Shown here: piece after piece, positions 1 through 13,529 of the stretch
How the letters are laid out: the number at the start of each line of letters is the position of its first letter
Position numbering within the stretch: the first letter of the stretch is position 1
Made by a program: the position numbers and the translations under genes
The notes under the pieces: model-generated
Told to the model about the DNA's origin: nothing
The model's input: only the letters and a program-made list of their open reading frames with translations
The model's database searches: none
Assembly: GCF_000004075.3 (NCBI RefSeq)
Contig: NC_026659.2
Span: 2,480,001-2,544,000 of the forward strand
DNA length: 64,000 nt
Direction: 5' to 3'
From: Cucumis sativus
Lineage: Eukaryota; Streptophyta; Magnoliopsida; Cucurbitales; Cucurbitaceae

Positions 1-835
1 TGAAAGACGTTAATGAGAGTGTAAAGAAAAATGATTTCTTGCAGTTCTTATTAACTGTCAAAGACGAAGGCGATTCCAAAACTCCTCTCACCATGGTTCA
101 ACTTAAAGGTTTACTAATGGTAAGAATTTTTTGCTATACAAAATTTGAGTATAGATATTAACAGGGGTTGATATTTTAAAGTATAATGAATGATATTGTG
201 ACTGTGGGGCGCAGGATATGGTGACTGGTGGAACAGACACATCCTCAAACACAGTTGAATTCGCAATGGGGGAAATGATGAAGAACCCAAAAATCCTAGA
301 AAAAGCAAAGGAAGAACTTTGTGCTGTGGTTGGAGAACAGAGGATGGTAGAAGAATCCCATATACAGAGTTTGTCATATCTTAAAGCCGTAATGAAAGAA
401 ACGTTGCGTCTCCATCCAATTCTGCCGCTGCTAATTCCACACTGTCCCAGCGAGACCACCGTCGTCTCCAATTACACAATCCCAAAGGGCTCTAGAGTGT
501 TTGTCAACGTCTGGGCAATCCAACGAGACCCTAATGAATGGGAAAATCCATTGGTGTTCGACCCAGAGAGGTTCTTGAATGGTAAATTCGATTTCAGTGG
601 GAGTGATTTTCGTTATTTCCCATTCGGGTCCGGCAGAAGAAACTGTGCAGGGATAGCTATGGCGGAAAGAACTGTAATGTATTTGCTTGCTACGCTTTTG
701 CACTCATTCGATTGGAAATTGGAAGAAGGTGAGAAGATTGAAGTAGAGGAGAAATTTGGGATTGTTTTAAAGATGAAGAAGCCTCTTGTTCTCATCCCAA
801 GGCCTAGACTATTAGACCCTACTCTGTATGAGTAA
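1..835 (+). CDS. Cytochrome P450, CYP706-like, 3' part (partial)
   Basis: Heme-thiolate monooxygenase, probably anchored to the ER and fed by P450 reductase. Only the C-terminal half lies in the window. Exon 1 tail is 1-119 (first full codon at 3), the intron is 120-214 (GT...CAG, 95 bp) and the last exon is 215-835. Seen in order: the I-helix oxygen-binding motif GGTDTS directly after the splice join, the K-helix ExxR (KETLR) followed by HP, a PERF motif, the heme-binding loop FPFGSGRRNCAG with the cysteine ligand, and a C-terminal PRPRL..P.LYE. The single intron just before the I-helix motif is common in A-type plant P450s. The wording around TPLTM..LKGLLMDMVTGGTDTSSNTVEFAM best fits family CYP706 as I remember it; the substrate cannot be told. 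A possible AATAAA poly(A) signal lies at 991-996. No disruption is visible. Confidence 0.93.
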
Positions 836-1283
836 ACAAATTGGCTCTGCTTCCGCCATTGTTGTTTTTAACTTAAAGCTTGCAAATTATGTGTACTCTC
901 ATATAAAAACCGGGAGGTCTATTATAAGATTAATTGAAAATTAAAACTTTATAATAATTGTATTGACTAATTAATAGTAGTAGCATTAGAAATAAAAGAA
1001 TGCTAGGTTGTACGATATTAGAGGTGCTTATTATATGGATGATAAAGATGTATACAATGGGTTGAAGTTAGGATTGAGAGGTATGAACAAGCAAACAACG
1101 CTGAGTTCTACTTCCAGTAAAGCGGAAGAGGCAATCCAGAAAGAAGAGGTTTATTAAAGGAGAGTTAGAAAGGGAAGAAGAGTTGGCGGATTTTCTTGGT
1201 CTCGTCTTTTATTAAAGGAAAGTTGGTTTGTTCCTGAAGACTGAGTTTTGAAATAAATGAGATATTCAGGATGTGAGTGGATT

Positions 1284-1441
1284 GGGCTGATTTGGAAAAA
1301 TTTGTGGTGAGACCCATAATAATAATAATAATAATAATAAATTTAAAAATAATAATTTAAATGGGATGAGACCCACTTAACAGAAAGCATCTCTTTTTTT
1401 TCAATTTCTTTTTAAAATAACCACTTTTTCCAAATCAACCC
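1284..1441. mobile_element. MITE-like element with terminal inverted repeats
   Basis: The left arm (1284-1308, GGGCTGATTTGGAAAAA then TTTGTGGT) is matched in inverted orientation by the right arm (1420-1441, ACCACTTTTTCCAAATCAACCC). The match is imperfect by a short indel. The roughly 110 bp between holds an (ATA)n microsatellite and two copies of a GAGACCCA motif. It is short, non-coding and has inverted ends, as in a miniature inverted-repeat transposable element. I could not identify a target-site duplication, so superfamily is unknown. Confidence 0.45.
1318..1341. repeat. (ATA/TAA)n microsatellite
   Basis: About eight trinucleotide units between the arms of the inverted-repeat element. 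Confidence 0.85.
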
Positions 1442-3164
1442 TCTTTAGCCAATATATTTTCCCATAATAATTGGGTCATAAGAAAATAATAATAATAAAT
1501 TCCTTCCATAATAATTTCTCACTCCATCTAAATTTACCTCTACACTCCCTCCAATTGTTCCAAGTCAAATCTTTTCGGAAAAAAGCTAACCATAACATTT
1601 TTTCTATGCTACAAATTATAATTAAAAACTTTGCTTGAAATAACCTAAGTAAGAAATTAGGGTTTCATACATCTCTTTGCCATAGATTTTTCCTTTTGTT
1701 TACCTGTCAACTCAGGTCATGCATCCAATCTCTTTCTCTCTATCTCTCTATTTCTCTCACGTCCCCTTTCTCCATCTTGTTCTTTCTCGCACATCTCTCT
1801 CGTCTTCTCTCACATCCTCTCTCTTTCTCAACAACAATCAACAATAGTGAGCCTCTCCTTCGACCCACAAACTTTGACAAACACCGCTTCAACTATTGCT
1901 CCAACCTCAACGATGTGACCCACTCCATGAACACGACAAGAGCTTCTTTCATCTGTCATTGTATTATATATATGTGTAGTAATGGGCAAATCAAGTTTGA
2001 CCCAACTTGACCCAAAGTAGTCAATTCAAGTTGCTATTGTCCATACATACTAAAGTAAAGATGGACCAGACTTTGAGGAAAATCCAAAACTCAATTAACT
2101 CATTTACCTCCAATCAAAAGTGTTATCAATTACATGGGGCATGTTAGTTTATGTAATTATAATAGATAGCAATTTTATGAATAATAATTAAATATATAAT
2201 AATATTTTTGAAAAAGTTATAAATATAACCAAGTCCATTATTTTTCTATATTTATAATTTTTAAAAATATTACTATATACTTAATTATTTTAAATTTAAT
2301 TAGTGGGCAACTAAATTAGTATTAGTTGTAAAGGATGACAATTATCGTAAATTTGCCCCTGACAATTATGAAACCTAATTTATAGTTAAGACCATATTAG
2401 ATAGAAATTCAAGGTTAGGCCAAGGCCCAAGCGAATCCATTTGGACGGAGCCAGCCCAAGCTTCGAAAGCTAATAGTCTAAGCCATCCCTCCTTGAACTT
2501 GAGAAATTGTAATATTTATTACCTAAACTAAATACATATAGGGACAAAAAATACCCAACATATTTATTTAAGAAAAATACTCATAACACAATTAAGTCTT
2601 ATTCTAATTGTGACTAGGTCATAATGCTCAAACATGACGTATTTTACTTCAACTATTTAAGACATTTACTTTCCACTAAAATATTATAGGTTTAAATTTT
2701 CTATAAACCAAGTTTTTTAACTCAAAATATATAAAGTCCCATAATAGCATTTCCGTTACAAGGTATATAAATTAGGTGTCTAATCATTACCTTGTAAATT
2801 AACCTCATACCCAAATTTGTTATTTTGTTTACTTTCTTTTAAAATGATTATAATTAATGGTTAATTTTAGAAATAATGATGATGTATATAGCATTTTTTG
2901 TTAAAAAAAAAAAAAAAAGCAAATATAACAAAATCTATATTAAATCGAAATTTGGATCGCCAACCTTCTTCTGCATGGCATGTTTAACTCTGGAGTTCCT
3001 ATAATTGAGACACTGAAAATGAAGAAGTATCTTGTTAGTATAAATATTAACTTTTATTTCTTTTATGTATAATTTTAACCTTATTTTTATATGTACTAAT
3101 AATTTCTTTCATTTAGATGTGATACTAGTTCATTCATGTTCCTTTCTAAACTTAGACGTTACCA

Positions 3165-3245
3165 TCTATTAGTGATAGATCAGTTATTTGCAACATGATC
3201 TATAAGTGATAGACTTCTATCATTGAATAGACTTTGATAGATTTT
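3165..3245. repeat. AGTGATAGA-type short interspersed repeat
   Basis: Alternating direct and inverted copies of AGTGATAGA/TCTATCATT and CTTTGATAGATTT occur within about 80 bp. From memory, motifs of this kind are abundant between genes in Cucumis and relatives. That attribution is inference; the internal repetition is seen directly. Confidence 0.5.
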
Positions 3246-4420
3246 ACCATATGTATAGATTTTTATATATTTGATTATTTTAATTAGTTTGAATTTAATT
3301 ACTATATTTGCTTCTTTTTTTTTTTAAGTATAAACAGTTGCATAGTTTTGTTACTTTTTTGTAGGCCCATTTGCTTAATCAAAGAACATGGAGCCATTTC
3401 ATATATTTTAAACCATAACCCAATTTCAATTATTAATAAACATTCCACTTGCTAATTAACAATTATCCTCTTCTTTTTTTTTTTTTTCCCTTAGGCCACA
3501 CCATTTTAATTAGCACTTAAGAGATGAGAGAATCTTAGTTGAGGTGTCCACCAATGGAACTCATAAAAAGAACTTTTGGCATGTTTCCCTCTTTAATAAA
3601 AAAAATATGATCTTTTTCATTTGTTAAAAAAAAAAATGTTTATAATATGGTCCCAACTTAATTTTACAAATATTTAACTCTAATACGTTGGTGAATTAAT
3701 TATGTTATCTTTAAAAACCTTTTTGGTTTACTTTAAAGAAATGCTATGTTTGTTTTTGTTGCATCGATGTAAGAATATCCAACTTCTTTAAACAATTAGT
3801 CATACTTTTACATCTTTGTGTCATACAATAATAATTAAGGAAATAAATAATTTAAATAATTATGGGTACTTTTTAGGTAGGGTTTTATGAAGATTTTATA
3901 CTATAGAAAAGAGAGGGAGAAATTGGAATTATAAAATTGTTGAATGTCCCATAAAGTTATTGGTGATGTGAAAAAAATGATAAGAAAGTACAAATAATAG
4001 AACAATATGAATATTTAATATTAAAAGCTTTGGAAAATAAGAGATGGAAGTTAGGGAAATGATGTATAATTATATTTCATGACTATAAATGAGAGACATA
4101 TGGGTATTTCATGAATATTCCTTATTTCTAAAAAGTTTTAAAAAGCTTGAATTTAATTTCTTTTTCATTTTTAAATTTAAAATATATTATAAGAAAATAC
4201 ACTCGAAATAATTATTTAAAAAAACGAACTTGTTGATAATAAATAATTACAATTGACGTGACAATTTATGGAACATATATGGCTCCTAAGTATGTAAAAA
4301 AATAATAATAATCATTTCTAACTAATTACTTTGTTCTAAAATATAACATTAGAATCATTTACAAAGTCATAATTGTTATATTGTCTTTGTTTCAATTTAC
4401 ATAACTAACGCTATAAATTA

Positions 4421-4468
4421 TCATATTCTATATATTAGTTATCGTCATATTCTATATATTAGTTATCG
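4421..4468. repeat. 24-bp perfect tandem duplication
   Basis: The unit beginning TCATATTCTATATATTAG occurs twice head to tail without mismatch (4421-4444 and 4445-4468). Confidence 0.9.
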
Positions 4469-5844
4469 TCACGTTAATTTTCATTAGATAGATTTTCAAA
4501 TGTTATATAAGTTTTAAGTGGAGAATGAAATAAAAAATTAATAATAAACACAAAAAAAGTGTTCATTCTTACTTGTGGACCGTCTCTCATGAACACACTT
4601 ATATATGGGGTTAGTTTCTTTCTAAGCAATCATTCTAAAAGCCAAATTGGTTTAGAGCTCATTTTGCCAAAAGTCCAACTTTAGTTAGTAACTCATTATT
4701 GCTTTATATAATGAAAAATCAAATTTCTCTCTCTTTGTATTATCAACATACGTTCCACTAAAAAAATGAGGGAACACACACTTTGAAAAAGAAAATCGAA
4801 CTTTCTTTCATCAAGTTCACCACTATCGTAGCACAATAATGATTCCATCAATAAAAATAATCTATTGCTCTTTGATTCTCACCCTAAGGAACAATATTTT
4901 ATTAAAAAGAACAATTTTTTTTAAAGAAAAAGCAGAAGTGCACGTAAGAAAGATAAATAAAAAGCAACATAGGCATTAACATAACTTTGTTGATTATATA
5001 TATTCAAATAGATTTAAAAAATTAAGTTAAATTGCAGCTTTGTCTCTTTGAATAAAGAAAAATATCATTCAAATTTAGTTTGAAAAACTCGTTTCAAATA
5101 GTTAAGTTTAAATTTAGTTTGTATGATTGAGAATGGTTTTATCCAATTTATATATGAGAGAACTAAATTCTAATTAACTTTCTCACAAGTCAAGAGGATC
5201 AAATTTAGAAAAGATTGGTAAGAAACATTTGGTGGCCAATTTATATAATTAAACAAAGAAAAAAAATGAGAACAATATATATAATTTATGTATACAAAGA
5301 GTGTGAAGATTGATTTAGACAAGAACACAAGAAAAGTAATGAAGAACCTTATCCATTAATTTGTGTGTGTCTATAGCTCTGATCATTTTATTAATTATTG
5401 GGAGAATAAATACAAAGGTTTTACAAGGGAGTTTAATTTGAAAGTGCTACTAAGAGACAAAAATACATAAATAAAACCATATGCATGGGTGGCTCTCTCT
5501 ACACACTTTACAGAAACTTACAATGTTTGTTGAAACATAAAAACAATATCACATGTTAATGACTCATGTTTTGATGTCACTTTTGTTCTTTTCTTTTGAA
5601 ATCATGTTTTGGTTCATGTTTTCAAAACCCAATAACTTAGCTTCAACCTCCAAAACCCCTCCCCTCATAATCTATTCTTAATAAATTACCCAAGAATAAA
5701 CACATTAACCCTTTTTCATGTACATGGTACTTTGTAACATGTCCATATTAAATACACCATTTGTTTTTTCATTGAAAAAAGAAGGAAGTTTTTAATCTTC
5801 ACTATGATTTTTTGTTTGTCTTTGCTGCCCCTTTCTCTCTTTTT

Positions 5845-7883
5845 CTAGTGCTTCCCTTCCATTTCTGTTGTGTTGATGGCTTTTATTTCAAAATCATTAA
5901 AACAGTCAAACCCGAAATCGTGGATGCCAAAGTCTTCACAATCAAGAAGCCAAGAGCAATTCTCTTCCCACAAAAAATTGGCTCCATTTGAAATGGGTGG
6001 GTTATTGTTCCAAAGTGCTTCTTCATCAATCCAGAAAGAAGTGTTTGTTATGAAAGAGGATTCATGGTTGTTGTTGCTGCTGCTGAGGTTGTTATCCAGA
6101 AGAAAGGACGACTCATCAGTGGTCACCGAGCTGCTATTCTCCATCGTCGGCGGGGAGCTCGAGCTGTCCAAAACGGTGTTGTTTTCGGTCTTGGTGTTTG
6201 AGGATTGGTTTTTCTCATTCTCTGGTTGCTTTTGGATGGGTTCGTGGGTAACTGGATCGATTCCCATCTTGATAAGCTTCTTCTTTATGTGCGTGTTCCA
6301 ATGGTTCTTTATCTCATTATCTGTTCTTCCCGGTAATCTAGCTGCAATCTTCGACCATCTGAAACCATCGATTGTAATCCTCGTTAACATTAAAATCGAA
6401 ATAATTGAAATTATAAATAACAAAACGACTTTAAATACAAACAAGAAATTATTCAAAAAAAACTACTACAGTGCAACTCATAATTTTGAAGAGTTAAATG
6501 TACAAGAGAGAAACTGTACAATACTATCTCAAACCCTTACATATTAACAACCATAAAAAATAATTCTTAGTTGGCTGCTAGAGTTAGTTGTCCTAAGCTT
6601 TTTGTAACATAGACTCAACAATATCAAACATAGAAATGTATAGGTATATAGTGCAAGCTAATTAATATCGTTGAGATAACGATTCTTTTCTTTAAAAAAA
6701 AAATGAAATTGTCATAAGTGACAGCGTGTGAAATAGTTAAAATGACATCGCCATGATGTGATAGAGTTATAAGACTTGAGTTTTCAAAAATGGTTGCAAA
6801 TCAGCTAGCAACCAAATATTAGTCTATGCAAATTTATTTAAAAGCTATATTATACAGCCAGGTTGTGATGGTGAAATTGAATATTTTTAGATAATAAAAA
6901 TGAAAATAAGAAAATACCTAAAATTATTGGTAGTCTTGTAGGTAGGATATGTAGAAAGAAAGGAAACTCCACTTGTCTTAAACTAAAAAAAGATTAAAAA
7001 AACAAGGTGCTCTTTTCATAATAATAATAATTTTAAGAAATTAATTTCTTTTCACTATTTTTTTTTTGTTATATATAGAATTGAAAAGTTATTCTTTTAT
7101 ATATATAAATAAATTTAAAATATATGGCTTTGCTGCTGTCTTTAAAAACTTTCTGGCTCCACTTTCTTTCATAGAGAAAATATTTGTTACCTAACATAAT
7201 TAAGTTTTTTGTACATAAAAAAAAAAAAAAAAGGTATTGTTTCCAAAAATTATATTTCTTCAAACTCTTTGAAATCCCACCTTAAATCACGCCAGGATTT
7301 TGAAACAAAAATGAATAGGAAACGACAGAAAAAGAAAAGTAAAGTAAAAACTATACATTGAATACATCATTAATATACAAATTTAGAAATATTAACCTGA
7401 CGTTATGCTTCTCTCAATTTGAATCAATGCTACCTTAATACCGAAGTTTTGTCTTTAATTTCTTTCCTACACATTACTTGAAAATGTGCAACTCATCTTC
7501 TTTATCAAACTTAAAATTCAAGAAAAGAATCTTTAATCAAAAGGGGTATTAAAAAAAAAAAAAAAACTAAAACTTTATCCAAAAAAATTGAATTAAAATA
7601 TAATTATAAACCCTCCCAACCTATTTCCAAGACGAGCATGAAGATCAATCACCAATTGCTCCTCAGTATCAGTGAGAAGGCCTCTTTTAAGGTCAGGACG
7701 GAGATAATTAGTCCAACGAAGACGGCAGCTTTTGCCGCAGCGGCGGAGGCCAGCGAGCTTAGGAACAGCCCGCCAACAGCACTGACCATTAGTGAGTATG
7801 AAGTTGATGAGTTTCTTGTCTTCATCAGCAGTCCAAGGGCCTTTTTTAACGCCAAGTTTGTCGCAGCAAGGTTGTCTGCCCAT
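5845..7883 (-). CDS. R2R3-MYB transcription factor, ODORANT1/MYB42/MYB85 type
   Basis: Nuclear DNA-binding regulator of about 258 residues. Exon 1 is 7883-7621, the single intron is 7620-6359 (1,262 bp, GT...TTTCAG, splitting an AG|A arginine codon) and exon 2 is 6358-5845. The start MGRQPCCDK is the canonical N-terminus of this class. The R2 repeat (about residues 13-63) and R3 repeat (about 66-114) hold the regularly spaced tryptophans; the first R3 tryptophan is replaced by leucine, as is usual. The block ending [18 protein letters not shown] and a C-terminal acidic [12 protein letters not shown] motif match petunia ODORANT1 and Arabidopsis MYB42/85 as I remember them. Those proteins activate phenylpropanoid and lignin supply, so this role is inferred. 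The middle is Ser/Asn-rich and low complexity. The intron usual in R2 is absent; only the R3 intron is present. A TATA box lies about 130 bp upstream of the ATG. Confidence 0.93.
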
Positions 7884-8010
7884 TTGGATGGTTGAGGCTT
7901 TTCTTAATTCACAAACACAGTTGGTGGGCGATTTAAGTTGAAAGCCAAAAACGCAAAGGGGTTTAGAAGATGGGAGAATTACCCCAAAAGCATGAAAAGG
8001 CTAACACAGT

Positions 8011-8018
8011 TTTATATA
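8011..8018 (-). promoter_or_regulatory. TATA box of the MYB gene
   Basis: TATATAAA on the minus strand, 128 bp upstream of the MYB start codon. This predicts a leader of about 100 nt. Position and sequence only. Confidence 0.6.
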
Positions 8019-9287
8019 GGAAAAAGGTTGTTTTCTTTTTTTCTTTTTTCTTTTTCTTAAATTCTTTTTTTCTTCTTCCTGTTTGTGGTTTGTGTTTGTT
8101 CTAAGGCTTTTACGTTGGAACAGCTTAATATATACTACAAAAAATGCACACGCATGAAAGGAAGAAGATTTTGGGGTCCACCATTTTTGGCATTGAAAAG
8201 GACTTAGGACCTACAATATATATGGTAGTCTTCTCATGCGGTTTGTTCTACAAAATGGACATCCCATGACCCAATACCATGCTTACACATCTAAAATCAA
8301 TAAATATATATGTCTCCCTTTTTTAAAAAAAAAAATTTGTTTAATCCCCTCTTCATTTTTGTTCTATGCTTTTAACTCTAGTTTATTTTGGTCCGACTAA
8401 AATGGTTAAGTTTTAAAAATATAAGGACAAAAATGATCTGTATGGAGACTTCCATACGTATGCAAATCAAAATAGTATTTAAAACTTGGTATATGTAATT
8501 TTATTGTAGTTTGACTGAAAGTTTTCGATAGTTTCAACATGGTTAAATTCACAAATTGTTAACATTTACTCACTCAAAACTCCTAGCTCAACGTCTCATC
8601 AGTGAATTGGATTATTGTAAGTTCACTCTATAATTTGACATACTCCAAGTATTAAAATAGTTATTATTTTCAACTATTATAACTTACGGTTAACTAAATA
8701 TCGTGGTTGTACAGTATTTACAATTTTTAAGCAAGGTAAAAATAATTTGTTATTTAAATACAAACTATAAGAATTAAACGTTTGTTTTCTGAATTAAAAA
8801 TGGTATAACTATTGTAATTAGATTAATTATACGAAAATAGTAATTCTTTAATTTTAAAATGGAAAGAAAATAGGGGTTTTGGGTTATTGAACTTTTACTC
8901 CACCACATAAGCCATATACATCACTCATTTCGTCATCTCTACGTTTACGTGTCCTTTGTGGAAAGTAGGGGAGATTAATATGGTGTTGCCATTTGCCATG
9001 GAGGACCCCTACTTACCCTAATTCTCTTTCCATTATAATATTTATCAATCCATCTCTTAATGTTTTACTAATTACCACGTATACGTCGATATATATTATA
9101 TTCACCAGACTATATACACCGATAGATTTGGTATAGACTAAGAAATATTATGGATTCCCTAACTAATTGGTTTTTTGAAGACTAATTTACTATACAAAGT
9201 CAGTTTTATACGTATACACACATGTGTTCTAGTTTCTTTTAAATCCATATTTAAATGTTACTCCTTACATTTAGATTGTGCAACGTT

Positions 9288-9351
9288 AAATCAGTGTCTA
9301 TAATACTGTTGATGTCTTCAAATCAGTGTCTATAATACTGTTGATGTCTTC
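9288..9351. repeat. 32-bp perfect tandem duplication
   Basis: Two identical head-to-tail copies (9288-9319 and 9320-9351) of a unit starting AAATCAGTGTCTATAATACT. Confidence 0.92.
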
Positions 9352-10109
9352 TGTTCAAGTGCTTTTTCTTCTTCGTTAGTGAAGCTGATGCCCAAAGTCT
9401 TTGATCAAATTATTATGTAAAATCCTTCTATTATTTACCTTTTTTCTATTCTAGGTTTCTGTTCATAATTTCGTAATGGGAAATCATGTGAGAGTCTGGA
9501 CGGAAAGAGAGATTTCCACTAAGAAAATATCACAAAATTACAGAAGGAATTATAAGAAAGGTGAACATATATCATTATGATAAATTCCACAACTCATTAT
9601 CGTATCCTCAATTCTTTTCTATGTCTCTCTTTTATCTTAAATTGTTTGTATTTGAAATTGAAAAAACTTAGTTGCTCTCTTTCATCCATCATCATCATCT
9701 ATATCATGTTGCATCTCAAGTGTGGTTTAATATAATACTGCCACGTGACATTTTTACTTTTTAACAAATAATTTTTTTTTCAATCACTTTCTTGCGTGTT
9801 AAGAGAAATGGAAAGTACTGAAGATAGTATAACCTAAATTGCACCTAATAATTGTTTTTTGAAAGAAAAATATCTATAGTTATTTTTTAAAAATATTTTT
9901 GTTTGAATCGCTTCTCAGGTTATATTATTATCTAATTCTTCATGAACATAATTGGTGGATTTTACAATCCATATAATTGTACTTAACTTACTCTTAGCAT
10001 TTTTGAAAGCTAATCTTACCGTCAAATTTCTTCATATCAATATTTATTGGGCTAGTAGAGAGCTACATACATTTGCTTTCACTCTTAGGATAAATGGTGA
10101 ACGTACAAC

Positions 10110-10132
10110 CTACATTATTCATAATAATGTAG
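10110..10132. repeat. Perfect 10-bp hairpin
   Basis: CTACATTATT, a CAT loop, then AATAATGTAG. The stem is a perfect inverted repeat with a 3-nt loop. No coding context. Confidence 0.7.
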
Positions 10133-13100
10133 CATGTTTTAAGAAAAAAATTATTTGGATGTGGAAATTTAATTTAGTCGATATAATATTACAACCACAA
10201 AGCATAATAAAAAAAAGCCAAGAATCTACACAAATCTAAAACTCCAATACTATGTATTGAGAAAGTTTTGTTTTCACTCTTCTGATATCATTTGTTAGTG
10301 AGAACGAAGCATCAAGTAAGTGAAATAAGTTTAAATAAAAAAAATCTATTAATGACAAACACATCTAATTAGATAAAAAAAAAAATACGTTATTAAATAG
10401 AATAGAACACCATATATAGTATTTAAAAAGGAAATTTTTAGACATATTATCGGAATTAACCTAATTTAATTTAACCCTCCTAATTCAATTTAGCTTCTGC
10501 TTGTCCTACAAATGTGTTTGATCACATTTTAAATATTTGAAAGAGCATTTTATTTTTTTCAAACTTTTCAAAAGCCACTTTTAAAAAGTGATAAATTAAA
10601 TCAATAATGACGGGAAGAAAAAAATGTATAGTATACGTTATTAAATAGAGAGCTATAAATTTTTTTTTGTTAAATCCTTTGACTTATTTCGTTTTTTTAA
10701 TGAATAATGATTAAGTGTACCAACCAAATTGAGTGAAATTTTAGCTCGAGTTTTTCTCAATTTTATACTATTTATTTATATATATATAACTTTATAGCAA
10801 GGTTGTTAGTTCCTTTAGTGGTAAATACGTTTTTCAACTTTCTCTTCTACGTTTTTTATCTTAATTATTTTTGCTAAAATCTAAAGAGTAATATATTCGT
10901 TTATAAGTTTAATGGTTAGAAAACAGAAGTACAAATAGTTATCAACACTGTCTTAATTTTTTAAATTCCAGCTTTTTTCTTTTACATTGTATCATCATTT
11001 TCATATTTTCTAACTAAATATTTTGTATACATGATAAAACTTTTGAAAATATTTATAAAATATAACAAAATTTCAAGTTCTATCCCACGTCAAACTATTT
11101 ATATTTATATATGGATAGTCTATTAGTGTTAAGTCTCAACTTTTGCAATAATTTTTTTTAAATAATAATAAGAGAATTAAGTTTAAACTATTTCATTCTA
11201 ATTTAAAGTAGGCCAATAAGTGGATTTCGTGTGGTTTGCTAATATATTGATTTCGTGCAAGATTTAAGATATGACACACATATATATTATATTGAACCCT
11301 TGATTTAAGAGATAATCTTTGAATTCATTTAATTTACTACCAAAGCATCTAAGAACTTACGACCACACATTCAAATATTCTTCCATGTTCACTATCTCTA
11401 AGAAATCAAGTGTTGCATATAGACCAAGCATTCAAAAAGGGAAAATGAAACAAAAATATACACTTCAAAAAAGTCAAGTTTCAAATTCTTCCCGATCACT
11501 AAAGGTATATATAATATAACAAAAAGTATTTTTATTAATAATGTCTTCCATCAATCCCTCTTTCGTACAATTAAAAATAAAATAAATCAATTTGAATCAA
11601 ATTTTGATCAACAAGTTGTAGTTATAGTTGAGTGTGTATATAGTTAAAATATATAGATCGGTCCACTAAATCTATTTATACTAGAAGATTGTATCATATC
11701 ATAGGTTTGTATCCCATTTTTTTAGACCAACATGCATGATATTTGTCCAAGACGATTCATCAAACTTTAGGTGAATGGTTCATTATGGCTTGTAATATGA
11801 GCCAACTTGACATATTAAGAGCTTAAAAGAGATCTCCTCATCAAGGTATTATACTTCTACCAATACATAATACTAATGTATATAAACTTGCGTAGGTAGC
11901 GTTGTCTTTTACTAAAAAATACACACAAAACACACATATTTATTTATGTTTATTTCATACAAACTCTTTACGACCCAATTTGAGAAACCTTGTGACGTGC
12001 CCACATTATATCTTTTAAGTGAGGAGTTAAAACATAACATAAAAGTCTATATGGTGGCTATAAAAAGAGATTTTTTAAGTTTAGGGTTCTTTCTATTTTC
12101 CTATTTTTTCAACTCCTGAACCAAATTTTCAAATAAAAATGTACATGTCTTTTTTCTCTTTCTTTATTTTAACATTAATTTAATCTTCACCTCATATCAT
12201 AATAGGGCACAAAAACCATATGGGTGGTTGAATATATAGATCTCCACTTTTGTTGGGTTTTGACTTGTGTCTCTTGGTTTAGGTTGGTGGATATGAACAT
12301 CGACCTTTTACCCTACAAGTCTTCATAATCTTGACGACAGAAAGGTAGAAGCTTTGAAAAGAAACTATGATTAAGAAGAAAAATATAAAAAACTTAGAGA
12401 ATACGGAAAATATATATCTACGATTACACTTTAAGCATTTGAGTATGTGTTGTTTTAGTATTTTTATAAACAAGATAGAGAATTCAAATAGTCATTTTCT
12501 TGACATAATTTGAGACAAGATATTGATAACCCATTCACATGCCAAGTGTCCAAAGAGGAAAACAAAAATAAACATATATAAAATTACTTTGAAGACACTA
12601 CAAAACAAAGACCATTTGACTAGCTATAGATTACTATTATTATTAAAATAAAAATACACGATTTTGCTTTGTAGTTCAACAACATAGACATAAACACAAC
12701 ACTTGCTATGTTCCTACGGTGTCCCATCTGTCACAACTATGCAAAATCAACCACGTAAGAGTTTTGAGTATTTGGTTTTTTTTTTTTTCTTTTTCCAAAA
12801 CATTTGATGTTCTTCATATAATAATGTGTTTTAAAGGATATGGATAAGGTGAATGTTGCAATTGTAAGTTAGGGTTTTGTCGAGGGGGAAGGTAGCTTAG
12901 GAAAGCATTTATTAATTGCTTCTGTGACTTGAGGCCGATGTTGAATTTTTAGCATTTCAGTTATTATATTCCATGGTTTTGTGTTTATCATCTACTTCAT
13001 TTACCATCATCTATACTACTGATACACAAAATATATACATTTTTGTAGATTATTTTAAAATGTTTTTAAATTTTCATTTCATATTTATTTTTAATGAAAA

Positions 13101-13529
13101 GATAGACAAAATTTTAAGTGCTAAAGTACGTATTTAAAAATTGAGATTAAAAGGACCATCCTTGAAATGTTTGAATCAAATTGAAACAAAATTAAAATAT
13201 CAAAACTAAAATAGTTTTAAAATAATTAAATTGAACTCAAGATATCTAAATATATAGAGTAATATTGATAAAGTTAAAAAGTTTAAACATAGAAACTAAA
13301 TGGAAAATGAAAGAAAAATAATAATTTATTATTTAATAAATCTTAAATAAGTGCTCCAACTTTTGTTTTAATCCAAATTGGTTAATTATTAATACTAAGT
13401 TTCACAAAAATAAGTAAATATAGATTTAAGACATGAACTGTAGACTACTAATCAATTAAATTAAAAATTTATTGAGAATTAGAATACTATTAAATTAGTA
13501 TTTTTTAAATGACCGATATCTATTTTCGC

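Larger units (their letters stand above)
836..5844. other. Intergenic region between P450 and MYB
   Basis: I see no gene here. It holds the P450 3' flank, a small terminal-inverted-repeat element (1284-1441), a CT-rich stretch with a weak open frame (about 1696-2010) that looks like a dispersed repeat and has no recognisable domain, a stretch of AGTGATAGA-type repeat (about 3165-3245), homopolymer tracts (poly-A near 2904 and poly-T near 3473) and a 24-bp tandem duplication (4421-4468). The part nearest the MYB is its 3' flank. The rest is AT-rich without coding signal. Confidence 0.7.

Noticed and set aside
1696..2010. 104-codon frame in CT-rich DNA
   Set aside because: Serine/leucine composition follows from the CT repeat; no domain or gene structure.
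5870..6547. 225-codon plus-strand frame opposite MYB exon 2
   Set aside because: Antisense shadow of the MYB exon, rich in phenylalanine and serine, no domain.
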